A stretch of DNA of 64,000 nucleotides from positions 1 through 64,000 of the forward strand of contig DASREE010000015.1 in NCBI GenBank assembly GCA_035652235.1, read 5' to 3'. The DNA comes from PALSA-612 sp035652235 (GTDB lineage Bacteria; Actinomycetota; Thermoleophilia; Gaiellales; Gaiellaceae). Shown in pieces: positions 49,181-57,453 of the stretch (position 1 is the first letter of the stretch; every line of letters starts with the position of its first letter). The notes below the pieces were generated by a model. It was not told the origin of the DNA. It made no database searches and saw only the letters and a list, made by a program, of their open reading frames with translations. Position numbers and translations under genes: made by a program.

Positions 49181-50278
49181 ATGGCCGTCGACGCGGCTGA
49201 GCGCCCGGCTGCCAAGCCGCTCCAGGCGCAGGCGCCCGGGCGCCGGACGACCCACCGCTGGACGTCGGCGGTACCCCCGGCGTGGACGCTCCTCTCTCAC
49301 CCGAGCTGGGCGGCGGCGATGCTCGAGGGAGCGGCTGCGGTGGCGATCGCCTCGGTCGTTCCGCTGGCGTCGTGGCCGCGCGGCTCGCTCGTCGTCTTCG
49401 CCGTCGTCATCGGTCTCGCCGTCCTCAACGCAGGGCTCCGCGTCTTCATCGGCCGGCGGCTTCCTCTCTGGACGCTCCACGTCGACCTCGTCCTCGGCGC
49501 CCTGGCCGTCTCCGCAGCCTCGTGGGCGGCCGCGAAGGAACAGATCCAGCTGGCCAACCTCTATCTGCTGGTCGCGGTCTTCGCCGCCCTGTACATGCCG
49601 CTGCGATCCGCGCTCGCCCACATCGCCCTGTGCGGCGCCGCGTACGCCGTGGTGCTCGCGCTCGCGCCTCGATCGGGCGAGTCGGCCGCAGCTGCGTGGC
49701 TGGCGGTGTTCGGGACGACGACGGTCACCGTCATGGTCGTCGTCGGGATGCTGAGCGTCCTGCGCCGCGCCGCAGGCGAGGACTCCCTGACCGGGCTCGC
49801 CGCCCGCAGGGCATGGGACGAGCGCCTGGAGGAAGAGCTCGAGCGCGCACGGCGCTCCGGTGGAGCCCTGTCGGTGCTGGTGATCGATCTGGACGACTTC
49901 AAGCGCGTGAACGACGACCACGGACACCTCGCCGGTGACCGTCTGCTGCAAGCGGTCGCTCGCAGCTGGCGGATGGCAGTCCGCGGCGGTGGAGACTTCC
50001 TCGCTCGTCTCGGCGGCGACGAGTTCGCCGTTCTCGCGCCCGGATCCGACGCTCGCGGCGCCCGCCGGCTTGCCAGACGGCTGGAGCGCGCGCTTCCCAG
50101 CGGCGTCGCCATCTCGATCGGCATCGCCACCTGGAACCGTGCGGAGAGCGCGGCAGAGCTGCTGCGCCGTGCCGACGAGGACATGTACCGGGTCAAGCGG
50201 CGCCGGCATCCGAGCAAGGCCTCCCCTCCAACCAGTCCGGTCGTGCCCCCGCCAGCGGCCGTCAGCGGAAGAAGGTGA
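49181..50278 (+). CDS. Membrane-anchored GGDEF diguanylate cyclase
   Basis: 365 residues. An N-terminal region of about five spans (AAVAIASVVPLASWPRGSLV; VFAVVIGLAVLNAGL; LHVDLVLGALAVSAASW; NLYLLVAVFAALYMPL; AVFGTTTVTVMVVVGMLSV) leads into a GGDEF domain: EDSLTGLAARRAWDERL, VIDLDDFKRVNDDHGHLAGD and ARLGGDEFAVLAPG. The inhibitory site RxxD expected five residues before GGDEF is not regular (R-GGG-D), so product inhibition may be weak. It makes c-di-GMP, for which the MshEN protein at 34983 is a possible receptor. Overlaps the end of the convergent methyltransferase gene. Confidence 0.9.
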   Translation: MAVDAAERPAAKPLQAQAPGRRTTHRWTSAVPPAWTLLSHPSWAAAMLEGAAAVAIASVVPLASWPRGSLVVFAVVIGLAVLNAGLRVFIGRRLPLWTLHVDLVLGALAVSAASWAAAKEQIQLANLYLLVAVFAALYMPLRSALAHIALCGAAYAVVLALAPRSGESAAAAWLAVFGTTTVTVMVVVGMLSVLRRAAGEDSLTGLAARRAWDERLEEELERARRSGGALSVLVIDLDDFKRVNDDHGHLAGDRLLQAVARSWRMAVRGGGDFLARLGGDEFAVLAPGSDARGARRLARRLERALPSGVAISIGIATWNRAESAAELLRRADEDMYRVKRRRHPSKASPPTSPVVPPPAAVSGRR

Positions 50279-50933
50279 AGAGCCTCACGCTCGGGTCGAA
50301 CGGACGCGGCTCCGACGCCAGCACGTGGACGCCCACGCCGTAGGTCTCCGGCTCGCCGTGGAACGAGCGCTCGGCGAAGCCGTACAGGCCGAACCAGCGG
50401 CGGATGGCCGCCCGCAGGTCGGGAGCTCTGCGCCCGCGTGTCCAGACGACGGCAGCGCCCGCCGCGCACAGCGTCGGAAGCTCACGGATCGTGTGCTCGA
50501 CATCGGGCGCGGCGACGTTGCCGAAGACGCCGCAGACGAGGACGATGTCGGCTGGAACCGCGTCCGCGAAGCCCGAGGTCAACGACGCGTCGCCGGTGAC
50601 GACCTCGACATCGGGCAGCTCGAGGCGCTCGGCAACCGCGGCCGCGATGCGCGTGTTACGCGGATCGAGCTCGACGAGCCTGGCGCGGACGTCCGCCCTG
50701 CGCCGGTGGCAGGCGACGACGGGCAGGATGTCCCGGCCCTGTCCCGCGCACAGGCTGATCACCCGCACCGTGCCGGGTGGCTGCGCGTCGAGCGCCAGAC
50801 GGATCTCGTTCCGCACCACCTGCAGCCGACGTCGCTGGTCCGACGGGCGGTCGTAGCCCGCGTGCCACGCCAGCCAGTCTCGCTCGACCGCCTGCCCCGT
50901 GGACACCCGATCCAGCACGGGACTCAGCTCCAA
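50262..50933 (-). CDS. Class I SAM-dependent methyltransferase
   Basis: 223 residues from TTG; an in-frame GTG four codons later is possible. Rossmann motif I is VRVISLCAGQGRDILPV, the acidic residue after strand 2 is in LVELDPRN, and motif II/III text is VVTGDASLTSGFADAVPADIVLVCG. The insertion GRRAPDLRAAIRRWFGLYGF and FHGEPETYGVGVH are typical of small-molecule class I enzymes from actinobacteria. Substrate unknown. The last 17 bases overlap the 3' end of the GGDEF gene. Confidence 0.8.
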   Translation of the reverse strand: MELSPVLDRVSTGQAVERDWLAWHAGYDRPSDQRRRLQVVRNEIRLALDAQPPGTVRVISLCAGQGRDILPVVACHRRRADVRARLVELDPRNTRIAAAVAERLELPDVEVVTGDASLTSGFADAVPADIVLVCGVFGNVAAPDVEHTIRELPTLCAAGAAVVWTRGRRAPDLRAAIRRWFGLYGFAERSFHGEPETYGVGVHVLASEPRPFDPSVRLFTFFR

Positions 50934-51061
50934 CGACAGAGGGCCTGATGCGAGAGCACCATAGCTGTCGCGGTCGGCGTGATGCGCTGCCTCGGCCGCG
51001 GTCGGTCGGGCGCACGGCGAGGGCCACCCGCTACGATCGGGAGCGTTTAACGACGATCGGG

Positions 51062-51087
51062 CCGGATGAGCGGACCGGATGAGCGGA
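51062..51087 (+). repeat. Tandem 13-bp duplication carrying a start codon
   Basis: CCGGATGAGCGGA occurs twice head-to-tail (51062-51074 and 51075-51087). Each copy holds an ATG (51066 and 51079) in different frames; only the second opens the DUF488 gene. Confidence 0.85.
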
Positions 51088-51453
51088 CCTGTGGACGTGC
51101 GGGTGAAACGTGCGTACGAGCCGGCCGAGCCCGGGGACGGCTACCGGGTCCTCGTCGACCGGCTCTGGCCACGTGGCGTGACGCGCGAGCAGGCGCGCCT
51201 GGACGCCTGGGCGCGGGAGCTCGCCCCGAGCCCCGAGCTCCGCCGCTGGTTCGGCCACGACCCAGGCAGGTTCGACGAGTTCCGCCGACGCTACGCCGAG
51301 GAGCTGCGCGCACACGAGCAGGAGCTGCGCGAGCTGCGGCGCCGCGCCCGCACGGGGCCGGTGACGCTCGTCTACGGGGCGCGGGACACGGAGCACAACG
51401 GCGCCGTCGTCCTCGCCGACCTCCTGCTCCGCCGAGGTCGGCAGGCGCGCTGA
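51079..51453 (+). CDS. DUF488 protein
   Basis: 124 residues, a complete DUF488: VKRAYEPAEPGDGYRVLVDR, LWPRGVTREQARLDAWAREL, APSPELRRWFGHDPGRFDEF and TLVYGARDTEHNGAVVLADL. The RLWPRGV and YxARDxxHN motifs are invariant in the family, whose biochemical role is not established. The ATG is in the second copy of a 13-bp tandem repeat, and no strong Shine-Dalgarno is visible. Convergent with the AhpD-like gene. Confidence 0.88.
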   Translation: MSGPVDVRVKRAYEPAEPGDGYRVLVDRLWPRGVTREQARLDAWARELAPSPELRRWFGHDPGRFDEFRRRYAEELRAHEQELRELRRRARTGPVTLVYGARDTEHNGAVVLADLLLRRGRQAR

Positions 51454-51495
51454 CGGCCGAGACACCCCCGGCCGACCCGCGCCCGGGGCGTTCTG

Positions 51496-51963
51496 TCAGG
51501 TCGCGGTCACGCGCGCGTGCGGCGAGACGTAACTGCCCACCGGCGCCCGGAAACCCACCGCGATGCGATTCCAGCCGTTGATCGCGACGATCTGGAAGGT
51601 GAGCGCGACGATCTCCTCGGCCGTGAACTCCGCCTCGAGCCGGGCGTAGACGTCGTCGGGCGCGCCGGTCTGCGGCAGCAAGGTGAGCGCCTCGCACCAG
51701 GCGAGCGCCGCCCGCTCGCGGGGGCTGTAGAACGGCGCCTCCTGCCAGCCGGCGAGCACGTGCAGACGCTGCTCGTCCTCGCCGAGGGCACGGGCGTCCT
51801 TGCTGTGCATGTCGAGGCAGTAGGCGCAGCCGTTCAGCTGCGACGCCCGCAGCTTGACCAGCTCGAGCAGGCCGGGCTCGAGCGTGCTTCCCCGAACCGC
51901 GCGCTCGAGCCCGCGCATCGCCTCGTACGCCTCGGGGAACGTCCCCTTGTAGTCGAGTCGCAT
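51496..51963 (-). CDS. Carboxymuconolactone decarboxylase/AhpD-like protein
   Basis: 155 residues from the ATG preceded by GGGAGG (a GTG six bases upstream would add two residues). CMD motif: LVKLRASQLNGCAYCLDMHSKDARALG, with the CxxC and downstream His of alkylhydroperoxidase D. EERAALAWCEALTLL-like text (PRERAALAWCEALTLLP) and IVAINGWNRIAVGF complete the fold. Likely a peroxidase or redox protein in oxidative defence; the AhpC partner is not in the window. Confidence 0.88.
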   Translation of the reverse strand: MRLDYKGTFPEAYEAMRGLERAVRGSTLEPGLLELVKLRASQLNGCAYCLDMHSKDARALGEDEQRLHVLAGWQEAPFYSPRERAALAWCEALTLLPQTGAPDDVYARLEAEFTAEEIVALTFQIVAINGWNRIAVGFRAPVGSYVSPHARVTAT

Positions 51964-52058
51964 CTCCACCTCCCGTCAACGCAGCGTGCCCTGCGCCGAG
52001 CGTGCGATCGGCCGCCGTGCCGGCGCCACCGCTCGAAGTCTCGCAGGCGCGGGCACCC

Positions 52059-52568
52059 TCAGCGCGAGCGGGCGCGGGCCGGCGCCGGCTCGGGAGCTGC
52101 GGGGACGAGCCCTTCGGCCAGCTTGGTGAGCAGCCGCAGCAGCTCGCCCTGCTCGTGCGGAGCGAGCCCGCTGAGCAGCTCGCGCACGAGCACACGCGCC
52201 CGGTTGCCGATCCTGGCCAGGGCGCTCCGGCCGGCGGCGCTCAGCCCGACGAGGACGGAGCGCCGATCGGGTCGCTCGGCCCGCCGCTCCACCAGCCCGG
52301 CCGCCTCCAGCCGGTCGACCAGCCGTGTAACGGTGCTCGTCGCCAGGCCCAGCCGGTGGGCGAGCTCGCGCATGCGCATGTCGCCCGCCGACAGCACGGC
52401 GAGCGCCTGCAGCTGGACGGGCGGGATCCCCTCGGCCAGCCGCCGGTACACGTCCCCGGAGAGCCGGCGGCTCACCAGCAGGTGCGCCAGCCCGGGCCCG
52501 CAGCGAAGCAGCCCCTCGAGCAGCTCGTCCAGCCGCCCCTCGACCTCGGGTCGTGCATCAGCAGTCAT
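52059..52568 (-). CDS. MarR-family transcriptional regulator
   Basis: 169 residues from ATG (TADARPEVEGRLDELLEGLL). Winged-helix core: PPVQLQALAVLSAGDMRMREL, then HRLGLATSTVTRLVDRLEAAGLVERR (recognition helix) and the wing ERPDRRSVLVGLSAAGRSAL. The C-terminal tail is Ala/Pro/Arg-rich. Divergent from a membrane-protein gene with 80 bases between starts, the usual layout for a repressor and its target. Confidence 0.9.
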   Translation of the reverse strand: MTADARPEVEGRLDELLEGLLRCGPGLAHLLVSRRLSGDVYRRLAEGIPPVQLQALAVLSAGDMRMRELAHRLGLATSTVTRLVDRLEAAGLVERRAERPDRRSVLVGLSAAGRSALARIGNRARVLVRELLSGLAPHEQGELLRLLTKLAEGLVPAAPEPAPARARSR

Positions 52569-52591
52569 TCCGCCTGACAGTGTAACTGCTC

Positions 52592-52622
52592 TTGACGACA
52601 ACTGTTGCTATGCAGCTATATT
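52592..52622 (+). promoter_or_regulatory. Promoter/operator of the MarR-linked membrane gene
   Basis: The gap is markedly AT-richer than its surroundings. TTGACG (52592-52597) and TATATT (52617-52622) are the best hexamers, with a long 19-base spacer; GCTATA at 17 bases is an alternative -10. Between them lies CAAC-T-GTTG, and just upstream CAGT-GTA-ACTG, short inverted repeats that could bind the MarR dimer. Confidence 0.5.
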
Positions 52623-52648
52623 TGTCGAGGAAGGAGGTGATTACGACC

Positions 52649-53263
52649 ATGGAGGCTCATGCCCACTTCATCGACCGCCTGCGCGAGCACGTCCCGCACC
52701 TGCACCTCGTGCATCGCGAGACGACCAGCCCGCGCCGGCTGACCGCGACCGGGATCGTCGCCGGCGTCGTCGGCGGGCTCGTGCTGGCCGCACCGCTCGT
52801 CATCTACGACTGGGCGAAGGCGAGCCACAGCGCGCTGGAGCTGCCGATGGCCGTGACCGGATGGCTGTTCGGCCTCGACCACTTCGGCCGCAACAGCTAC
52901 CACTGGTGGCCGATCGTCATCGGCGCGCTGTTCCTGCTCGCCTACTGGAGCGTGCTCGGCTCCTGCTTCGCCGGGCTCGCCGAGCGCGTCTACCACGTGC
53001 GCACGCTGGCCGGCAGGTTCGCGCTGGGCGCCGTCTGGAGCTTCGTCAGCTTCATGCTCTTCTGGTACATGCTGCTGCCGATCGCCCGCGACGGGGCCCC
53101 CTTCCGGCAGACGGCGACCGCCGCAGGCGCATTCGTCGCCCCGAACTGGGTCTGGATCCTCGCCTTCACCCTGTCCGGGGTCGCGACCGGTCTCGGGCTG
53201 CACGCCCTCGCGGTAGCACGCGAGAGGCGAGGGCAGGCGGGAACCGCGGCGGCTACGCAGTAG
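52649..53263 (+). CDS. Integral membrane protein, hypothetical
   Basis: 204 residues from the ATG eight bases after AAGGAGGTGA, a near-perfect ribosome binding site; in-frame starts further upstream fall in the promoter. After a polar head (HFIDRLREHVPHLHLVH) come four spans: ATGIVAGVVGGLVLAAPLVIY, WPIVIGALFLLAYWSVLGS, FALGAVWSFVSFMLFWYML and WVWILAFTLSGVATGLGL. HFGRNSYHWWP between spans is striking. Possibly under MarR control. Family not recognised. Confidence 0.75.
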   Translation: MEAHAHFIDRLREHVPHLHLVHRETTSPRRLTATGIVAGVVGGLVLAAPLVIYDWAKASHSALELPMAVTGWLFGLDHFGRNSYHWWPIVIGALFLLAYWSVLGSCFAGLAERVYHVRTLAGRFALGAVWSFVSFMLFWYMLLPIARDGAPFRQTATAAGAFVAPNWVWILAFTLSGVATGLGLHALAVARERRGQAGTAAATQ

Positions 53264-53278
53264 GCGCCCCCAGCACCC

Positions 53279-53310
53279 GCGAAGACGACGTCGACCGACG
53301 TCGTCTTCGC
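53279..53310. terminator. Strong bidirectional hairpin between convergent genes
   Basis: GCGAAGACGACGTC (53279-53292), loop GACC, GACGTCGTCTTCGC (53297-53310): a perfect 14-bp stem with a tetraloop. It starts 15 bases after the stop of the membrane gene and lies 70 bases beyond the stop of the convergent gene at 53381. No T tract on either side. Confidence 0.65.
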
Positions 53311-53380
53311 CTCGGGCGCGGGTGGTACGCGACAGCGAGCTGCTCCGCCGCCGGCGCCGCCGGTCTCGGCGGCGGTCGAG

Positions 53381-54820
53381 TTACCGGTTCCGCCTGCGAG
53401 CCCGCCGCTTCGCCTTGCGCGCCGTTGCTGCCGACTTACGCGTGCGGCTCGCCGGCCGTTGCTGTCGGCTCGGCGCAGGCAAGGGGAGGGACGGTAGGCC
53501 GGGGAGCGCGAACGCCGGCACGCGGCGGTGACGCTCGTCCTCGGGCAGCGCGTTGTAGTCGGCGATCCAGCGGTCGACTTGACGCCGATCGGCGAGATCG
53601 ACGCCGTCGGCGAGCATGGCCGTCGTCATCGCCTTTGCGAGGCCGAAGTTGCGCGGGTCGGACGCCCGTGCCGTGAACTTCTCGCTCGCAGCAACCGCCG
53701 CGGCCGCGAGCAGCTCGGCCGCTCGGGGCTCGAGCCGGGCCGTCGCGCCCAGGAAGCGAAACACCTCCGCGACTGCCTGCGGGAACCGCTCGAGGTGGTC
53801 GTCCTCGATCCCCACCTTGCGTGGCACGAAGTCGAGCAGGTACTCGCCGAGGGCGACCGCGCTCCAGGCGGTCGGTTCGCCGTCGGAATACCACGCGCGG
53901 AAGTCGGCCATCGTGCGGCCGGCGTAGCAGACGAGATCGCGCCACTCCTCGTCGAAGCCCTCGCCTTCGCACCAGCCGTCGAGTGCCACGGCGAGCTCGT
54001 CGAGCTTCGTACGAAGCGCCTCCTCATCACGCTCCGCCCCCTCCTCGTCGAGCTCCTCGTCGCGGACGCCGTCGAGGGTATCGGCGAGGACGGGAAGGCC
54101 GGCAAGCGGCGCGACCAGCTCGTCGGCTTCGGGATGGCCGGCGGCGCGCAGGAGGAGCGTGACGGCCGGCAGCGCCTCGCGATCGGGCCCGAACCCGACC
54201 TCGGCGCAACGGCGCGCACCCTCTGCCACCCGCGCAACGACCTGCGCGACGGGGATCTCCGCCACCTCGATCCCTCGCGTGCGCGCGGGCTCGAGCAACG
54301 CCTCCTCGAGCCCCGGCCCCGGCTCCACCGTGCCGGCAAATGCGTCCTTGATCGCTCCGCCCGTCGCCGGCCACTCGAAGGTGTAGCCGAGCAGTTGGCG
54401 GTCGTCGCCGCCCGGTCGTCGGCACAGGACCAGCATCGAGGTGACCGGCTCATCCGCGTCGAGCGCGAACGCGCGCTCGGGCACCAGCGTGCCGGCTCGC
54501 TGCGCGGCCACCGTCAGGGGGCCCTCACCGAGGCGAGCGAGCGCCGCGGCCGCGAGCGTCGAGACAGGCGGCAGCGCGGCCACGCTCAGCGCCCGGAGCA
54601 GCGAGCGCCCGCCCTTCGTTTCTGCCACCAGCGTCACGAGCTCCGCGACCGCACCCGGCGGGCCGGCCTGGTGCAGGACCGGCGGGACGACGCTTGCCGC
54701 CAGCAGCTCGAGCTCGGTTGGATCTTCCACCCGGGCAGCGTCCCGCACGAGCGCCCGTACCGGACGTGCCATCCATTCGCGGAAGTCCCGACGCTCGTCC
54801 TCGCTCAGTGGCCGAAGCAC
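53381..54820 (-). CDS. Large hypothetical protein with a basic C-terminal tail
   Basis: 479 residues from GTG at 54820; the frame stays open to 54889, but the extra part is Arg/Pro/Ser-rich and has no clear ribosome binding site. Helical, largely acidic body (RDFREWMARPVRALVRDAAR; LDGVRDEELDEEGAERDEE), a segment WYSDGEPTAWSAVALGEYLL, and a strongly basic end (KSAATARKAKRRARRRNR) that could bind nucleic acid. I do not recognise a family, although the layout resembles hypothetical proteins seen in other actinobacteria. Confidence 0.65.
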   Translation of the reverse strand: MLRPLSEDERRDFREWMARPVRALVRDAARVEDPTELELLAASVVPPVLHQAGPPGAVAELVTLVAETKGGRSLLRALSVAALPPVSTLAAAALARLGEGPLTVAAQRAGTLVPERAFALDADEPVTSMLVLCRRPGGDDRQLLGYTFEWPATGGAIKDAFAGTVEPGPGLEEALLEPARTRGIEVAEIPVAQVVARVAEGARRCAEVGFGPDREALPAVTLLLRAAGHPEADELVAPLAGLPVLADTLDGVRDEELDEEGAERDEEALRTKLDELAVALDGWCEGEGFDEEWRDLVCYAGRTMADFRAWYSDGEPTAWSAVALGEYLLDFVPRKVGIEDDHLERFPQAVAEVFRFLGATARLEPRAAELLAAAAVAASEKFTARASDPRNFGLAKAMTTAMLADGVDLADRRQVDRWIADYNALPEDERHRRVPAFALPGLPSLPLPAPSRQQRPASRTRKSAATARKAKRRARRRNR

Positions 54821-55053
54821 GAGCCGACACGCTAACGGACTGGCCGGACGGCGCAGAAGCGGACTCTGCGACCGTCGCAACATCGGCAAGGCGAGCGCCG
54901 CTACCGCCCGGCGTCGTGTTCAACATAAGGAGCGCCAGTCCGAGGCCGCCCAGCCGACCGGCGTAAGTCGTCGGCGCGAGGCCAAGGCCGACCGCGCCGC
55001 CGACGACGAGCCGCAGCCGCGGCTGTTCGAGATCTGAACGGGGAGGTCGAGTG

Positions 55054-56124
55054 ATGAGGACGAAGGCATGCATCGTCAGGCGCGGCGACAAGTGGGCGGT
55101 GAAGCAGCCGCTCCCGGACGGCCGCTACCGCTGGCGCACGGTCGGCCGGCGGAAGCGCGACGCCGAGATCGTCCGCGACGAGATCAACCGGCGCATCGCG
55201 CTCGGCGCGCTGTACCCGTCGGAGCCGCAGACGTTCGCCGAGTTCGTCGACGGGTGGTTGGAGCGCTACGCGCAACGCCTCCGTCCGGCCACGCTCGCGA
55301 GCTGCCGCGACTCGCTGCGGCGGCTCGCCGTCTTCGACGGCTGGCAGCTCGAGACGATCCGTGCCGGCGATGTCGAGGATCACGTCTTCGCGGTCGCGCA
55401 GCGGGCGCCGCGGGCGGCGGAGCTGATGCTCGACACGCTGAAGATGATCCTGCGTAGCGCCAAGGGGCGCGGCCAGACGATCGACGAAGGCGTCCTGCGC
55501 GTGCGACCGCCGCGGAGAGAGCGCGCCGAGATGCGCTTCCTCGACTGGAGGGAGGTCGAGCAGCTCGCCTCCGAGACCGTCGAGCCCTATGGCAACCTGA
55601 TCCGCTTCGCCTGCCTGACCGGCATGCGCCAAGGCGAGCTGTTTGCCCTCCGCGACAGGGCGCTTGACCTCCGCCGCTCCACAGTCACCGTCGAGGGAGG
55701 GGCGCGCGAGGGCAAGCTCGTCCCGACGAAGACGGTCGCCGGCCGGCGCCAGGTTCGGCTCTCCGGCGAGGCGCTCCGTGTCCTTCGCGAGCAGCTCCAC
55801 GCCCGCGAGCCAAACGAGCTCGGGCTGGTGTTCCCGACGCCGAACGGAAGCGTCTGGCGTAAGGACAACTTCATGGCTCGCGTCTTCCGGCCTGCCGTGC
55901 GGCGCGCTGAACTGGCGCCGCTCCGGTTCCACGATCTCCGGCACACGTACGCCGCGCTGATGATCGCCGCCGGTGCGCATCCAAAGCTGTTGCAGGCGCA
56001 GCTCGGCCACACGTCGATCAACGTCACACTGAACACGTACGGCCACCTCTTCCCGGACGCGTTCGCCGATGTCGGAGATGCGCTCGACCGGATCGTCCGC
56101 TGCGCGGAAGCGCGTGCGTCGTGA
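55054..56124 (+). CDS. Tyrosine recombinase (phage-type integrase)
   Basis: 356 residues. N-terminal AP2-like arm-binding part (CIVRRGDKWAVKQPLPDGRY), then a SAM-like core-binding domain (TFAEFVDGWLERYAQRLRPA), and a catalytic domain with Arg in LTGMRQGEL (about 192), Lys in PTKTVAG (about 226), HDLRHTYA (His/Arg about 293/296), LGHTS (about 319) and nucleophile Tyr in NTYGHLFP (about 329). All six catalytic positions are present. GGGGAGG precedes the ATG. The stop overlaps hicA (GTGA). The nearest tRNA gene ends 609 bases beyond the stop. Confidence 0.92.
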   Translation: MRTKACIVRRGDKWAVKQPLPDGRYRWRTVGRRKRDAEIVRDEINRRIALGALYPSEPQTFAEFVDGWLERYAQRLRPATLASCRDSLRRLAVFDGWQLETIRAGDVEDHVFAVAQRAPRAAELMLDTLKMILRSAKGRGQTIDEGVLRVRPPRRERAEMRFLDWREVEQLASETVEPYGNLIRFACLTGMRQGELFALRDRALDLRRSTVTVEGGAREGKLVPTKTVAGRRQVRLSGEALRVLREQLHAREPNELGLVFPTPNGSVWRKDNFMARVFRPAVRRAELAPLRFHDLRHTYAALMIAAGAHPKLLQAQLGHTSINVTLNTYGHLFPDAFADVGDALDRIVRCAEARAS

Positions 56125-56309
56125 AGGTCCGCGAGGTTCTCCGGCTTCTCGCCGAGGACGGGTGGGAGGTTGTCACGACTCGGGGCAGCCATCGCCAGCT
56201 CAAGCACCCCACGAAGCGGGGACGCGTGACGGTCGCCGGCAAGGGCTCGGACGACTTGCACCCCAAGACCGCAGCGACCATCCTTCGTCAGGCAGGCTTG
56301 AGGGAATGA
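56121..56309 (+). CDS. hicA: HicA-type mRNA interferase toxin
   Basis: 62 residues from GTG: KVREVLRLLAEDGWEVVTTR, GSHRQLKHPTKRGRVTVAG and HPKTAATILRQAGL. The dsRBD-like HicA fold carries its catalytic His in GSHRQLKHP, preserved here. It should cleave mRNA and be neutralised by the HicB protein encoded next. It overlaps both neighbours by four bases, giving an int-hicA-hicB coupled operon. Confidence 0.93.
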   Translation: MKVREVLRLLAEDGWEVVTTRGSHRQLKHPTKRGRVTVAGKGSDDLHPKTAATILRQAGLRE

Positions 56310-56554
56310 CCGACTTCGAGGAACAGGCGAAGCGCTATCTGATCCTCATCGAGGGCGGACCGCCGTCGAACTACTCGGCCTGGTCGCCCGACGTGCCCGG
56401 CTGCGTCGCCACGGGCGATACGCTCGAGGAGGTCGAGCGGGAGATGCGCGCTGCGATCGCCCTCCACCTCGAGGGACTCGCAGAGGACGGCGAGCCGTTC
56501 CCCGAGCCGTCCGGGCCCGGCGTGTACGTGGAGCGCGCGACAGCGGTCGCGTGA
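56306..56554 (+). CDS. hicB: HicB-type antitoxin
   Basis: 82 residues. The partial RNase-H-like HicB fold is complete: YLILIEGGPPSNYSAWSPDV, PGCVATGDTLEEVEREMRAA and IALHLEGLAEDGEPFPEPSG. The DVPGCVATGDTxEE motif is diagnostic. There is no C-terminal HTH or ribbon-helix-helix DNA-binding domain, so autoregulation would have to be indirect. The ATG overlaps the hicA stop (ATGA). Confidence 0.93.
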   Translation: MTDFEEQAKRYLILIEGGPPSNYSAWSPDVPGCVATGDTLEEVEREMRAAIALHLEGLAEDGEPFPEPSGPGVYVERATAVA

Positions 56555-56732
56555 GCCCGGATCTGCTCGACTGGCCACGACCAGCCACGAGCTTCCACCT
56601 GCGTCCCGACCTTCGTTGAGACGAGTCGTTTTCGTCCGTCTCGAGCCACGGTCGTGAACGCGGGGGTTGCAGATGGGTTGCGAGACGAAGGCGTCCCCTG
56701 CCCACCTTCAAAAAACTCCCTGCAAATCGGCA

Positions 56733-56805
56733 TGGAGCTAGCCGGACTCGAACCGGCGACCTCCTGGGTGCGATCCAGGCGCTCTCCCAGCTGAGCTATA
56801 GCCCC
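56733..56805 (-). tRNA. tRNA-Ala (anticodon CGC)
   Basis: 73 bases on the minus strand. The 5' acceptor arm GGGGCTA pairs with TAGCTCC (one G-T pair), discriminator A and no encoded CCA. The D arm is GCTC...GAGC, the anticodon stem CCTGG/CCAGG encloses the loop ATCGCAC (anticodon CGC), and the T arm GCCGG-TTCGAGT-CCGGC is perfect. CGC reads the Ala codon GCG, common in this genome. Its 3' end faces the integrase-hicAB unit. Confidence 0.97.
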
Positions 56806-56819
56806 GCGCGGCGGACAGT

Positions 56820-57431
56820 CTAGCGGCCGCCGGCAGCGCGACTCGGAAGCGGCGGCACCGCGTCCACTTCCCGGCCCACGGCCTCCTGCTCCGAGTCGTG
56901 GTCGTCCGGCAGCTGCAGCTCGCCGAGCGGCGCCGCCTGCTCGAGCCCGGCGAGCTCGTCGAGCTCGGCGAGGAGGCCCTGCGCGCTCGCCAGGAAGGCC
57001 GCGAAGCGGTCGTGGAGCAAGCGCTCGATGTCCCGCAGACGCTCCACCTCGCCCCGCAGGCGCTCCGGCTCCAACCTCGCCTCGGCGACGATCGCCTCCG
57101 CCTCGCGCCGCGCCTCCGCGAGCTCGGCCTCCGCCGCCTGCCTCGCCTCGGCCACCGTCCGCTCGGCGCGCGCCTTCGCCTCGGCCAGCGTCTCGTCGGC
57201 CGCCGCGCGGGCGTTCACGAGCACGTCGCCGAGGAGACGCTCGCGCTCGCGGGTGCGGTCGATGTCGACGCGGAGGCGGTCGACCTCCTCGCGCAGCTGG
57301 TCGCGCTCGAGCCAGACCTCCTCGAAGCTGGCCGTCACGTCCTCGAGCAGGTGGTCGACCGCCCTCGGGTCGTAGCCGAACAGTCGGCGTCCGATCCTGA
57401 CGTGCTGGATCTCGACCGGCTCGAGCTTCAT
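56820..57431 (-). CDS. DivIVA-domain protein
   Basis: 203 residues from ATG (KLEPVEIQHVRIGRRLFGYDPRAVDHLLE), with the DivIVA N-terminal motif FGYDPRAVDxLLE. A long Ala/Glu/Arg coiled coil follows (LAEAKARAERTVAEARQAAE) and an acidic, Pro-rich tail. DivIVA proteins mark negatively curved membrane and guide polar growth or division. An in-frame upstream extension of 21 residues is low complexity. It sits 22 bases downstream of the RodZ-like gene, a sensible morphogenesis pair. Confidence 0.85.
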   Translation of the reverse strand: MKLEPVEIQHVRIGRRLFGYDPRAVDHLLEDVTASFEEVWLERDQLREEVDRLRVDIDRTRERERLLGDVLVNARAAADETLAEAKARAERTVAEARQAAEAELAEARREAEAIVAEARLEPERLRGEVERLRDIERLLHDRFAAFLASAQGLLAELDELAGLEQAAPLGELQLPDDHDSEQEAVGREVDAVPPLPSRAAGGR

Positions 57432-57453
57432 CTCGCACCTCCCCTCTCCGTCG

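Larger units (their letters stand above)
55054..56805. mobile_element. Probable small integrated element or its remnant at tRNA-Ala
   Basis: Integrase, hicA and hicB form one tightly overlapping unit, followed by about 180 gene-poor bases with lower GC and then the 3' end of tRNA-Ala(CGC), which faces the element. tRNA 3' ends are common attB sites for such integrases. I could not find a second copy of the tRNA end in the window, so the far boundary is undefined and the element may be decayed. Confidence 0.45.

Noticed and set aside
54821..55053. A membrane peptide on the minus strand upstream of 54820
   Set aside because: The Gly/Leu-rich stretch has no good start and overlaps the neighbouring frame; support too weak.
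56555..56732. Additional gene between hicB and tRNA-Ala
   Set aside because: Frames are short and no start with a ribosome binding site is visible.
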